Assembly (NCBI GenBank): GCA_036136335.1
Contig: JAYZQT010000032.1
Span: 149,283-213,282, forward strand
Direction of reading: 5' to 3'
DNA from: JAYZQT01 sp036136335
Lineage (GTDB): Bacteria; Pseudomonadota; Alphaproteobacteria; MPNO01; UBA830
Length of the DNA: 64,000 bases
Shown: piece after piece, positions 44,096 to 52,762 of the stretch
Position numbering within the stretch: position 1 is the stretch's first letter
How the letters are laid out: the number at the start of each line of letters is the position of its first letter
Made by a program: the position numbers and the translations under genes
Notes under the pieces: model-generated
The model's database searches: none
Seen by the model: the letters and a program-made list of their open reading frames with translations, nothing else
What the model was told of the DNA's origin: nothing

Positions 44096-44776
44096 ATGTG
44101 TGGTCGTTACACCCTTACCGTATCGCCAGATAAAATTCGTGCACTTGCCAGATTGCACACTGCACTGAATACGCGGCCTCTTTTTAATGTCGCCCCTACT
44201 CAAATGGTTCCGGTAGTGAGGGTCCGGGACGGAGAACGGCACATGGATGTGTTGCGCTGGGGGCTTATTCCGGCCTGGTCGCGAGATTCTGCGGTCGCTT
44301 CAAAACTTATCAACGCGCGCGGAGAAACATTAGCCGAAAAGTCGTCATTCAAGGCTGCCTATCTGTCTCGCCGATGCCTTGTGCCAGCAGATGGGTTTTA
44401 TGAATGGCGAAGTGAGGGCGGTTCAAAGCAGCCCTTCCGGATTGGCTTTCTGGGTGGCAAGCCTTTTATGTTTGCAGGTCTTTGGGAGTCCTGGCGGCCG
44501 GCAACCAAGACCAGCATCGCCGAAAATGTGATAGAAACATTTACAATTGTAACCACTCGAGCCAATCCAAAGCTCGCAAAAATCCATCATCGTATGCCAG
44601 CAATTGTAGATCCTTCAGAATTTGACCTTTGGCTTAACGGTACCCCGAGCACGGTGGGCTCGGTTATTCGCCCTTACCCGCAGGATAGTATGGTTTATTA
44701 CCGGGTCTCGGCGCGCGTAAACAACGTACGCAACGATGACCCTGAGTGCGTCGCACCCCTGAAGAAAGCGCCCTGA
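44096..44776 (+). CDS. SOS response-associated peptidase (SRAP/YedK/HMCES family)
   Basis: SRAP proteins form a thiazolidine link between Cys2 and abasic sites in single-stranded DNA to protect them. The 226-residue protein begins MCGRYTL, so Cys2 is exposed after removal of methionine. The other conserved parts are present: NVAPTQMVPVV, NARGETLAEK, PADGFYEWRSE and KIHHRMPAIV with the catalytic histidine. The start is fixed by Cys2. It is a stand-alone gene between cysQ and the zinc dehydrogenase module. Confidence 0.94.
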   Translation: MCGRYTLTVSPDKIRALARLHTALNTRPLFNVAPTQMVPVVRVRDGERHMDVLRWGLIPAWSRDSAVASKLINARGETLAEKSSFKAAYLSRRCLVPADGFYEWRSEGGSKQPFRIGFLGGKPFMFAGLWESWRPATKTSIAENVIETFTIVTTRANPKLAKIHHRMPAIVDPSEFDLWLNGTPSTVGSVIRPYPQDSMVYYRVSARVNNVRNDDPECVAPLKKAP

Positions 44777-44870
44777 GATTTTCTTTAGAAACGTAATTGA
44801 GCCGATTGCGTGACTTTTCTTCCAATGGCAGGATAAGTGACAAGGCAAGAAAACACAGGGAGAATAAGTA

Positions 44871-45986
44871 ATGTCCGAGCGGGCAAAGGTTGCGGTACTT
44901 ACAGACCCAAGGACATTTGATTACAGAGAAGTCGATGTGCCCGAAATAGGAACAGATGCGGGTATTTTGAGAGTTGAGGCTGCGGGCCTGTGTGGCACCG
45001 ATTGGGAACAATATCTGGGACATCTTGACGATACACCATGGTCCGTTCGCCCGGTTATTCCCGGGCATGAAATCCTCGGCTGGATCGACAAGGTAGGACC
45101 CGACGCCGCTAAGAAATGGGGGGTAAAGGAAGGCGACAGAGTGACAGTGGAGGCGTCAATTCCCTGTGGCCAGTGCTTTCAATGCCAGGTTGGCCGGGCA
45201 GTTCTTTGCAAAAACGGTATGGGGTACGGCTTGCGTGTAGGGTTTGATCACCCGCCTCATTTGTGGGGTGGTTACGCCACACATATGTATCTTCACCCGG
45301 ACGCGACATTGCATAAGGCGCCGGCCGATGTCCCCACCGATGTCATGAGCCTGTTTAACCCAATGTCGAATGCTGTACGTTGGGCGGTCGAACGACCAGA
45401 GACCGGGATCGGAGATACGGTCGTGATTGAAGGCCCCGGACAACGCGGTTTACTCGCGGTGGTCGCCGTGCGGGAGGCCGGTGCGGGGAAGGTGATCGTG
45501 CCTGGCACAACGCACGACACTCTGCGCCTTCAGCTTGCGCAGGACCTCGGCGCCGACGAAACTATAGTTGTCGATGAAGATGATCCGGTTCAGCGGGTAT
45601 TTGATGCCACGGATGGAAAGCTTGCGGACGTGGTCCTGGATGTTTCAGCCTTCGCGACAGAACCGATCACACAGGCAATTGAGATGGTTCGCCCCGGTGG
45701 CAAGGTCGTTGTCGCCGGGCTTAAGAGCTTTAAACCTATCCCGAATTTCATCTCGGACAAGCTTATCACCAAAGAGATCTCCATGCTTGGTGTTCTTTCC
45801 TCAAGCTGGTCGTCGGTTGAAAAATCCATCGACATTATCCGCCGCAAAGGTGATCTGCTGAGTAGGCTCTGTACCCACCAATATCCCGTCGACCAAGCGG
45901 ATAAGGCAGTAAAGGTTTTGGGTCGTGAGTTGGTCGATGGGGAAGAGGCTGTTCACGTGCATATTGACGCTGCCTCGACCAACTGA
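44871..45986 (+). CDS. Zinc-dependent MDR alcohol dehydrogenase, module 1
   Basis: The 371-residue dehydrogenase carries both zinc sites: catalytic Cys41, His66 and Glu67 (AAGLCGTDWE and IPGHEI) and structural Cys99, Cys102, Cys105 and Cys113 (CGQCFQCQVGRAVLC). The cofactor loop is IEGPGQRGLLAVVAV. It oxidises an alcohol, perhaps a secondary one, with NAD(P)+. GGGAG precedes the ATG. It is followed after 13 bases by a HyuA-HyuB pair, and a paralogue at 61791 leads a similar module, sharing the GPGQ.GL and V(D)E(E)DP segments. Confidence 0.92.
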   Translation: MSERAKVAVLTDPRTFDYREVDVPEIGTDAGILRVEAAGLCGTDWEQYLGHLDDTPWSVRPVIPGHEILGWIDKVGPDAAKKWGVKEGDRVTVEASIPCGQCFQCQVGRAVLCKNGMGYGLRVGFDHPPHLWGGYATHMYLHPDATLHKAPADVPTDVMSLFNPMSNAVRWAVERPETGIGDTVVIEGPGQRGLLAVVAVREAGAGKVIVPGTTHDTLRLQLAQDLGADETIVVDEDDPVQRVFDATDGKLADVVLDVSAFATEPITQAIEMVRPGGKVVVAGLKSFKPIPNFISDKLITKEISMLGVLSSSWSSVEKSIDIIRRKGDLLSRLCTHQYPVDQADKAVKVLGRELVDGEEAVHVHIDAASTN

Positions 45987-45999
45987 CGGGCCTCAAGTA

Positions 46000-48072
46000 A
46001 TGACATCGTGGATGGTGGGCATTGATACCGGTGGTACCTTCACCGACTTAATAGCTTTCGAGGTGCGGAGCGGGGAACTTCGCGTCGCAAAGGTTTCTTC
46101 CGATCCATCCGATCCCTCGAACGCAGTAATGGCGGCACTTGATGAACTCTTTGTAACCGGAGTGGCACCGGGCGAAATTGTCTCCCTCGTTCACGGGACC
46201 ACGGTCGGGACAAACGCAGTTCTCGAAGGCAAGGGCGTGAAAACCGGTTTACTGATTACTGATGGTTTCCGTGCTGTGTATGAGGCAAGGGGTTGGTCCC
46301 GGCCGGACGCGATCGATTTAATCGATCCATTTTACCAAAAACCCCCACTGCTTGCGCCTCAGGCTTTGACGCATGGAATACCAGGGCGTTTCGACTATCA
46401 GGGAAATGAGCTCGTACCGCTGGATGAGGACGCGGTTCGGAGAGCTGCGAAAGCCTTAAGAAGGGAAGGGGTGGAATCTGTTGCCGTGTGTTTTCTGTTC
46501 AGTTTTCAAAACACGGAGCACGAAACCAGAACGGGCGCCATTCTCGCAGAAGAATGCGTTAACTGGCGTGTATCCCTGTCGTCGGAGGTACTGCCGACGA
46601 TACGCGAATATCCCCGACAATCCACAACTGTGATTGATGCCTACGTTGGACCAACTATGCAGCTCTATTTGGAAAGGCTGTCCAACAGATTGCAGAAGCG
46701 CGGGATCGAGACACCACAGGTGTTCTTGATGCAGTCAAATGGCGGGCTAATGCGCATTACGATCGGTGCGAGGTTTCCAAACCAAACGCTTTTGTCTGGT
46801 CCCGCTGGCGGGGTTGTGGCGGGCGAGGAGCTCTCACACATTACCGGGTACGCCAATATAACTACCCTAGATATGGGAGGCACATCCACCGACATCGCAA
46901 TGATCTCTGAAGGCCGTGCTGATGAAACCAACGAAGGCAAGATAGCAGGCCAGGATATAGGGACCCCGATGCTGCAGGTGCGTACCCTTGGTGCAGGGGG
47001 TGGAACAATTGCCTGGATAGGCCCTGACGGCCTGCTCAAGGTCGGTCCGGAGAGCGCCGGTTCTAGCCCCGGTCCCGCATGTTATGGTCGCGGCGGTGAT
47101 CTTCCGACAGTGACTGACGCGAACCTGGTGTTGGGCGCACTGGCGGCCGATAACATTCTCGGGGGTCGAATGGCGCTCGATAAGCCGGCATCCGAAGCCG
47201 CCATACAAAAACACCTAGCGGGTCCGCTTGGTCTGGACATATTAGAAGCCGCGGCAGGAATTCTTCGTATCGTTAATACCAATATGGCCGTGGATTTGCG
47301 GTTAGCATTCCAATCGCGGGGCGAAGATCCGCGCAAATATATGTTGGCGGCATTTGGTGGGGCCGGTCCACTCCATGCGGTTTTTCTGGCACGCGATTTA
47401 AACATTCCGACAGTGGCTGTACCCCTCTATCCTGGGCTGAATAGCGCCATGGGCCTTCTGCAAACGTCAGTGCGGCATGTTTATGTCCGGTCTTCTGTCG
47501 GTCGGCTCGCGGAGTTTGGGGCAGATCGTATGAACAGGCTCTTTGCAGGGTTGAAAGCGCGTGCGGAACAGGATGTTTGTGAGGAAGGGTTCACTCCGAA
47601 GCAGGTCATTCTACATCGTCAGGTTGACATGCGCTATCAGCATCAGGGATACCAACTGCCGATCGACTGTCCGTATGAAACTATCTCGGATGCGGACAAA
47701 CTCCGGTTAAAAAAGGCATTTGATGAGGCACATCATAGGGTTTATGGGGCCAGCGCTCCCGATGAAGATGCCGAAGTCGTAACCCTCCGAGTAATCGCCG
47801 AGATTACTGTCCCGCGCCTCAAGCTGCCGGAAATAGAGCGCAATGGTAACCTGGACAACGCGAAGATCGGAACACGACCACTCTATCATTTGGAACCTGC
47901 TGGGTTTATGGATGCCACGATCTATGACCGATCAAAACTGACCGCGGGTAACAGTTTGTCTGGACCTGCCGTAGTGCAGCAATTTGATTCCACTACGGTG
48001 ATTCTCGCCGGGATGTCATGCACAGTGGATGATTGGGGTAATCTCATTATCAATACGGGGTCGGTAGAATGA
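46000..48072 (+). CDS. Hydantoinase/oxoprolinase family subunit A, module 1
   Basis: The 690-residue protein is a HyuA-type, actin-fold ATPase subunit. MVGIDTGGTFTDLIAFE near the start is the phosphate-binding loop; LHGTTVGTNAVLEGKG, LLSGPAGGVVAGEE and TLDMGGTSTDIAMIS follow. These proteins use ATP to open hydantoins, 5-oxoproline or lactams, or in the acetone/acetophenone carboxylase branch to phosphorylate a ketone before carboxylation. The start at 46000 fits the family. The HyuB gene overlaps by 4 bases. The dehydrogenase upstream would give a ketone, so a carboxylase-type role deserves attention. Confidence 0.92.
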   Translation: MTSWMVGIDTGGTFTDLIAFEVRSGELRVAKVSSDPSDPSNAVMAALDELFVTGVAPGEIVSLVHGTTVGTNAVLEGKGVKTGLLITDGFRAVYEARGWSRPDAIDLIDPFYQKPPLLAPQALTHGIPGRFDYQGNELVPLDEDAVRRAAKALRREGVESVAVCFLFSFQNTEHETRTGAILAEECVNWRVSLSSEVLPTIREYPRQSTTVIDAYVGPTMQLYLERLSNRLQKRGIETPQVFLMQSNGGLMRITIGARFPNQTLLSGPAGGVVAGEELSHITGYANITTLDMGGTSTDIAMISEGRADETNEGKIAGQDIGTPMLQVRTLGAGGGTIAWIGPDGLLKVGPESAGSSPGPACYGRGGDLPTVTDANLVLGALAADNILGGRMALDKPASEAAIQKHLAGPLGLDILEAAAGILRIVNTNMAVDLRLAFQSRGEDPRKYMLAAFGGAGPLHAVFLARDLNIPTVAVPLYPGLNSAMGLLQTSVRHVYVRSSVGRLAEFGADRMNRLFAGLKARAEQDVCEEGFTPKQVILHRQVDMRYQHQGYQLPIDCPYETISDADKLRLKKAFDEAHHRVYGASAPDEDAEVVTLRVIAEITVPRLKLPEIERNGNLDNAKIGTRPLYHLEPAGFMDATIYDRSKLTAGNSLSGPAVVQQFDSTTVILAGMSCTVDDWGNLIINTGSVE

Positions 48073-49781
48073 GCCTTGATCCTATTACTACCGAAGTTGT
48101 TCTAAGCCGTGTTCGCGAAACTACTGAGGCGATGGCCCACGCACTATTTCATTCCGGGTACTCGCCGATACTCAGGGAAAGCCAAGACGGCACGGCCGGC
48201 CTGACTGACGCTGATGGGCAGGTGATTATGGTCGGCGGGGGTATTCAGTACCATTCTCTTCTGTACACCAAGTCCGTCGAGAGCCTACTTAAGGTATATC
48301 CAGGTGACGAGATAAACGACGGTGACAGCTTCATCTGCAATGACCCTTATCAGGCGGGTAATAGTCATGTGCCGGATATGGTCGTCGTAACGCCTGTCTT
48401 CTATCAGGGCCTTCGAATAGCGTTTGGGGTTTCGGTGGCTCACAAAGCTGATGTTGGTGGGCTGGTTCCCGGTTCGTCTGGAGCAGCCTCGCGAGAAATT
48501 TTTCATGATGGCCTGCGTTTGCCACCGGTCCGGTATTGGACAAAGGACGGAGTAGTACCGGAAATAGAGAACATCATACGGACCAATAGTCGGGTCCCGG
48601 ACGTTGTTGTCGGTGATCTCCGCGGACAGATTGGGTCAACCCGACTTGGGGCGGATCGCCTGAAAGCACTGTCCGAGGAGTATGGCGTTGCTACGCTGAT
48701 CGGTGCCATGCAAAGCCTGATTGATAGTACCCGGGATCGAATGCGGGCAGAAATCACAAAATGGCCTGACGGCGTTGCGGAAGCACAGGGTTTTATGGAT
48801 CATGACGGCGCCAATCTCGAACAGCCGGTCAGGATACATGTGTGTGCCACAAAAAATGGTGACAGACTGACCATAGATTTCTCTGGCTCTGATCCCCAAA
48901 CGAGGGGACCAATCAATACGCCTGCTCAAACCTGTAAAGCGGTAACAGTTCTGGCTGCGATCGCGGCATCGGATGCTACAATACCTGTTAATAGTGGCGC
49001 GTTTCAGGCTCTGGATGTTGTTTTGCCGGAGGGGAAGGTAGTAAGTCCTGTCTTCCCGGCCACAGTGAATCATTATTTTCCAACTTCGCATCTGGCCTAT
49101 GCATGTGTCGTTGCGGCGCTCGGCAAACTTAACCCAACCCGCGCAGTTGCACCGCCTGGCCTGGGTAATGGCGCGATTGCTATTGGTTATCGCGAAGGCA
49201 GAGACGGTAAGCCGACCGTACAGTACGAACTCATGGTTACCTCCCTTGGAGGCACAGCTGAGCATGACGGTACGCCGATGGTTATGGGCATGTGTCATTT
49301 CACTCCATCAACACCGGTTGAGATCGTCGAAACGGAATATCCGATCCGCATTCGGAAATTTGACGTCTGGAAGGATAGTGCTGGGGCAGGACGGACACGC
49401 GGCGGAATTGGCTTCGTGCGAGAATATGAAATGCTTTCCGACGTCAATCTGACCTGTCGTACAGCAAACCATGAAAAACCGGGTTGGGGTGTCAGTGGGG
49501 GAGAGGGCCCCCCGGTCTGTGTTACGTCTATTAATCCTGACGGGCCCGACGCTATGGAACTTGCTTCACTTGATACCCGGGAGATGCTAGCTGGCACTGT
49601 CATGCGGCTTGAACAGACCGGGGGAAGTGGCTATGGAAATCCGAAAGAACGTGACTCTTCAAAGGTTCTCGAAGATGTTCGAAATGGTTACGTTTCAGTA
49701 GAAGCAGCGTGCAAAAATTATGGGGTAGTAATTTCGGGTGGTAAAATCGATGAGACCGCTACATTGAAGCTTCGCAGCTGA
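48069..49781 (+). CDS. Hydantoinase/oxoprolinase family subunit B, module 1
   Basis: The 570-residue HyuB subunit pairs with the HyuA product. It begins with the family pattern DPITTEVVLSRVRETTEAMA and has FICNDPYQAGNSHVPDMVV near residue 87, SVAHKADVGGLVPGSSGAAS near 122 and GGTAEHDGTPMVMG near 397. It is metal dependent in known members. It overlaps hyuA as ATGA, so the two are made together. The substrate class is unresolved (cyclic amide or ketone). Confidence 0.92.
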   Translation: MSLDPITTEVVLSRVRETTEAMAHALFHSGYSPILRESQDGTAGLTDADGQVIMVGGGIQYHSLLYTKSVESLLKVYPGDEINDGDSFICNDPYQAGNSHVPDMVVVTPVFYQGLRIAFGVSVAHKADVGGLVPGSSGAASREIFHDGLRLPPVRYWTKDGVVPEIENIIRTNSRVPDVVVGDLRGQIGSTRLGADRLKALSEEYGVATLIGAMQSLIDSTRDRMRAEITKWPDGVAEAQGFMDHDGANLEQPVRIHVCATKNGDRLTIDFSGSDPQTRGPINTPAQTCKAVTVLAAIAASDATIPVNSGAFQALDVVLPEGKVVSPVFPATVNHYFPTSHLAYACVVAALGKLNPTRAVAPPGLGNGAIAIGYREGRDGKPTVQYELMVTSLGGTAEHDGTPMVMGMCHFTPSTPVEIVETEYPIRIRKFDVWKDSAGAGRTRGGIGFVREYEMLSDVNLTCRTANHEKPGWGVSGGEGPPVCVTSINPDGPDAMELASLDTREMLAGTVMRLEQTGGSGYGNPKERDSSKVLEDVRNGYVSVEAACKNYGVVISGGKIDETATLKLRS

Positions 49782-49884
49782 GAGGCAACTGTGTTTCTGT
49801 GTTTAACGGGCCGCCTGTTGGGGAGGTCCCAAAAGACCATTTACTGCTCGGTAGAAGGATGGAGAGGCAAAAGCGAACTCTGGA

Positions 49885-50262
49885 TCAGGCGGCTGCCGTA
49901 ACCCGGCGACGCAGCAAATAGTGCTGCGTACAATGTTCCGCACAATAATGCCTGCCTGGCTGAACCGTCTTGCCACAAATATGCAATCCAAATTTGCCTG
50001 CCTCATCAGTCGGCCAGCGGCACATCCAGGCTTCGACGTCCGCTGACGGATGGTGAAATATTGGCTCTTCAAAGATTATGGGCTCGGGCTCGGGTTCTTT
50101 CTTTGGAATTTCTGTCCCGCGCTGGAGGTTCAGGCGATGTGCCTTTCCGATAACCGCATTTCGCGTTACGCCACCACTTAGTTTCTCTGCAATCTGGCGT
50201 GCTGAAAGACCTTCTGCCCATAGACGCGTGAGTGTTTCCACCCGTTCGGGACTCCACTGCAT
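49885..50262 (-). CDS. gcrA: Cell cycle regulator GcrA
   Basis: GcrA is an alphaproteobacterial sigma70 cofactor that stimulates promoters methylated by CcrM at GANTC. The 125-residue protein begins MQWSPERVETLTRLWAEGLS with the helical DNA-binding domain (ARQIAEKLSGGVTRNAVIGK) and ends with the C-terminal domain CRWP...CGKTV...YCAEHC that contacts sigma. A ribosome site GGGAGG is 8 bases before the ATG at 50262; the frame extends to 50313 without support. The upstream gap holds DnaA-box-like sites, which agrees with DnaA control of gcrA known in Caulobacter. Confidence 0.95.
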   Translation of the reverse strand: MQWSPERVETLTRLWAEGLSARQIAEKLSGGVTRNAVIGKAHRLNLQRGTEIPKKEPEPEPIIFEEPIFHHPSADVEAWMCRWPTDEAGKFGLHICGKTVQPGRHYCAEHCTQHYLLRRRVTAAA

Positions 50263-50399
50263 CGCTTTACCTCCCCGTACTCTTACACTATTGTGTCGTG
50301 TCACACCCAACATACAATATGAAGTATGCCAAGTTCAATTAAATACTATATATGGGCAGGTCCCTTGGGCAACCAAAATCTGCGGGTTTTGCTAAATTT

Positions 50400-50526
50400 C
50401 CTGTGGAAATGCGTGTCTGGGGACAAGTATTTCTAAGCCGCTGTTATTACAGCGCAATGTTGGATACTCAACACGTTCTGACCTGTGGAAATCTGAGATA
50501 CCCCCAACTATTGGGTGTTATCCACC
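50400..50526. promoter_or_regulatory. Three DnaA-box-like sites upstream of gcrA
   Basis: TGTGGAAAT, the reverse of ATTTCCACA, is found at 50402-50410 and 50484-50492, each within an 11-base direct repeat CCTGTGGAAAT, and TTATCCACC at 50518-50526. The last matches the TTATCCACA consensus at eight of nine bases; the others differ mainly at the first base. They lie 140-265 bases upstream of the gcrA start. Between them, at 50439-50454, is a perfect 6-base hairpin CGCTGT-TATT-ACAGCG. Confidence 0.4.
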
Positions 50527-50552
50527 GTTTAACGTGACCGTCAATGGGCGTT

Positions 50553-50861
50553 TCAGATTGCGGTTGCGCCTGTGTAGCGCCTTAGGTGGATGATCTCGAG
50601 GACATTCCTTCTGGATCATGGAAATACGATCTTGGGCTGTTTACCGTTCCACATTGCCAATCTCCCTCAAAGAAAATTTCAACACTATATCCTCGCAGTT
50701 GCCGTTTTGCGTCCCGGTATTCGTCTAGATCTGGCAAAACGCGTGATTGACACCGTGATCGGTGGGGTGAACCTTTGCTTCTGACAGTGCTAAAATCACG
50801 CAATTACCGCCAGTATCTAAAATACCATGCTTGCTTCACGGTTTGCCCAAACAGATTGCAT
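50553..50861 (-). pseudogene. Decayed VOC/glyoxalase gene with several frameshifts
   Basis: Reading the minus strand in changing frames gives a continuous VOC-like series: WANREASMVF, LDTGGNCVILALSEAK and DHGVNHAFCQI, DLDEYRDAKRQL, FEGDWQCGTVNSPRSYFH, then DPEGNVLEIIHLR after restoring one base. The nHaF, dld.yr and DPeGNvlEi pieces are standard for the second half of a VOC domain. At least three frame changes break it, and the N-terminal third is missing. It lies just beside a large palindrome (50867-50955). No intact frame over about 70 residues exists here. Confidence 0.65.
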
Positions 50862-50866
50862 TCCGA

Positions 50867-50955
50867 GAAGCCCCTGTGACAAAAACGGGGTTGCGCCATG
50901 TATCGGTTACCGGATGGTGCAAAGCACGACCCCTAGCTTTGATCACAGGGGCTTC
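50867..50955. repeat. Large imperfect palindrome (nested inverted repeats)
   Basis: The arms GAAGCCCCTGTGA (50867-50879) and TCACAGGGGCTTC (50943-50955) match perfectly over 13 bases. Inside, GGGGT (50887-50891) pairs with ACCCC (50929-50933), and TGCGCCAT (50892-50899) pairs with ATGGTGCA (50914-50921) with one G-T pair. The whole 89-base element would fold as one long hairpin on either strand. It could be a MITE-like or REP-type element or a structured RNA. It abuts the broken VOC gene. Confidence 0.6.
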
Positions 50956-51260
50956 CCTGACAGTTCGATAAGCACGGACCGTGCAAAACCATACAACTGA
51001 AAATGCCTACCAAGATTACTTATATTTCATTTTTCAAATTAACATCACCAATTACCGCATTCGGTTCTCGTGAGGCAAGTACCTATCTGACAAGACGTTC
51101 GGTAATAAATTTTTGTGCAATCGAATGAGAAGGATTTTTGGTTGTTCACCGTATGGGTTGACATCTACGTGTTGACTGGTTTCTTTCGCAGAATATCCGT
51201 GAAAAAACAGGGTATACTGCGTTAAACAGGCCCCAGGGCGTTTTTAGAGAGGTTAACAAT
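50956..51260. other. Non-coding stretch upstream of the flavoprotein gene at 51261
   Basis: I find no gene here. The DNA is more AT-rich than its surroundings. A perfect TTGACA is at 51158-51163 and TTGACT at 51172-51177, giving a GTTGAC direct repeat 14 bases apart, and TATACT is at 51213-51218. None of these boxes is spaced as a standard promoter. The leader region of the 51261 gene is probably in this stretch. Confidence 0.35.
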
Positions 51261-52652
51261 ATGTCTTTCGATGTGGCAATTATTGGGGGTGGGTTCGCTG
51301 GCCTGACAGCGGGTAATCATGTCGCAATGGCCGGATTGAAGCCGGTTGTGTTGGAAGCGGGAACCGACGAACAGTATATGTGTAATTCACGTGTTTGTAC
51401 GGGTGCGTTGCATGTTGCATTTCTCAGTCCTGAAGAAGGCGCTGACCGTCTTTATGACGCGATTGTTGAATGTACTGATGGGACTGCGAGCGACGACATT
51501 TCGCGCTCTCTTGCCGATAATTCGCAGGCTACAATTGATTGGATGCGCGAGGAGGGCTGCGATTTCATGCAACACCCTCGGCGGTCTTACGGGTTGCCAA
51601 TGATGTCGCCGGGGCGTGAAATGAGGGCGGGACTTGATTGGGAACACAGTGGACCGAATCTTTTTCTTGGGGAGCTTGAAGCCAGGCTGGCGGAACGGGG
51701 TGGAGAGTTGCGCCGAGGATCCAGAGTAAATCGGCTGTTGATGCGGGGCAGCAGCGTTATCGGAGTTGTATTATCGAACAGCGAAACAATTTCCACACGG
51801 GCAGCGATCATTGCCGATGGTGGGTTTCAGGCGAACCCTCAAATGGTTGAGGCTAATATCACAGGTGCGTTTGAAAAAGTCCGTCAACGTAATACAGAAA
51901 CCGGGCGAGGCGATGGGCTGCGTATGGCGACAGAGGTGGGAGCGGCGACGGTACAGCTCGACAAATTCTATGGCCACGTACTGAGCCGCGATGCGATGAA
52001 AAATGAGGGTCTGTGGCCCTATCCTCAGGTTGATGTCATTTGCGCTAAAGGAATTGTGGTCGACGCAAACGCAGCTCGATTTGCTGACGAAGGGCTCGGT
52101 GGCATCTTCATGGCAAATGCCATTGCCGGGCTCGATAATCCATTATCAGCGACCGCGGTCTTTGATCAGTCCGTCTGGGCGGATGCCAGAGAAAGTGATA
52201 TTGTGCCGCCGAACCCGTCACTGGTGGAGTGCGGCGGCACCTTGTATAAAGCTGAGACGCTTGGCGAACTGGCGACCGTGGCTGGCCTCAACGCACAGGA
52301 CCTGTCCAGAACCGTGACCGAATACAACGAGATGGTCCGTGCTGGGAGCGCCCCCGCCCTCAAACCCGTCAGAACCACGGCGTCTTATCCTGCATGTACG
52401 ATAGACAAGCCACCGTTCTACGGAATTCCCCTTTGTGCTGGAATCACCGTGACCACAGGTGGACTGACGGTAGATGGCTCGGCCAGGGTATTGGATGAGA
52501 CGGGCAATCCAATCCCTGGCCTTTATGCTGCTGGTTCGATTGTTGGCGGCCTCGAAGGAGGTCCGAGGATTGGTTATGTTGGAGGCTTAATCAAGGCTTT
52601 TGGGATCGGACGTATTGCGGGCAGGGCAGTCGCGGAAAGTCTTGCTGGCTAA
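51261..52652 (+). CDS. FAD-dependent oxidoreductase (fumarate reductase/tricarballylate dehydrogenase type)
   Basis: The 463-residue protein begins VAIIGGGFAGLTAGNHVAMA, binding FAD, and ends with NPIPGLYAAGSIVGGLEGGP, as in the FrdA/TcuA flavoprotein group. It probably dehydrogenates an acid or a ketone-activated C-C bond. A good ribosome site AGAGAGG lies 8 bases before the ATG. It is distinct from the flavoprotein at 28680, though of the same superfamily. It precedes the threonine-synthase-like gene by 110 bases and may be cotranscribed. Confidence 0.87.
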   Translation: MSFDVAIIGGGFAGLTAGNHVAMAGLKPVVLEAGTDEQYMCNSRVCTGALHVAFLSPEEGADRLYDAIVECTDGTASDDISRSLADNSQATIDWMREEGCDFMQHPRRSYGLPMMSPGREMRAGLDWEHSGPNLFLGELEARLAERGGELRRGSRVNRLLMRGSSVIGVVLSNSETISTRAAIIADGGFQANPQMVEANITGAFEKVRQRNTETGRGDGLRMATEVGAATVQLDKFYGHVLSRDAMKNEGLWPYPQVDVICAKGIVVDANAARFADEGLGGIFMANAIAGLDNPLSATAVFDQSVWADARESDIVPPNPSLVECGGTLYKAETLGELATVAGLNAQDLSRTVTEYNEMVRAGSAPALKPVRTTASYPACTIDKPPFYGIPLCAGITVTTGGLTVDGSARVLDETGNPIPGLYAAGSIVGGLEGGPRIGYVGGLIKAFGIGRIAGRAVAESLAG

Positions 52653-52762
52653 TCAGTTGAAACGGTTTATCCATTCCTGATTAAAATTGATGAATGTTTT
52701 ATTGGGGAAGCCAGGTTGAATTGTCAACTTCCCCCGGATCAATAACTACCACTAGAGGAAAA

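Noticed and set aside
50400..50526. Chromosomal replication origin
   Set aside because: Three imperfect DnaA-like boxes are too few, there is no clear AT-rich unwinding region between them, and no dnaA, hemE or parAB neighbours are present.
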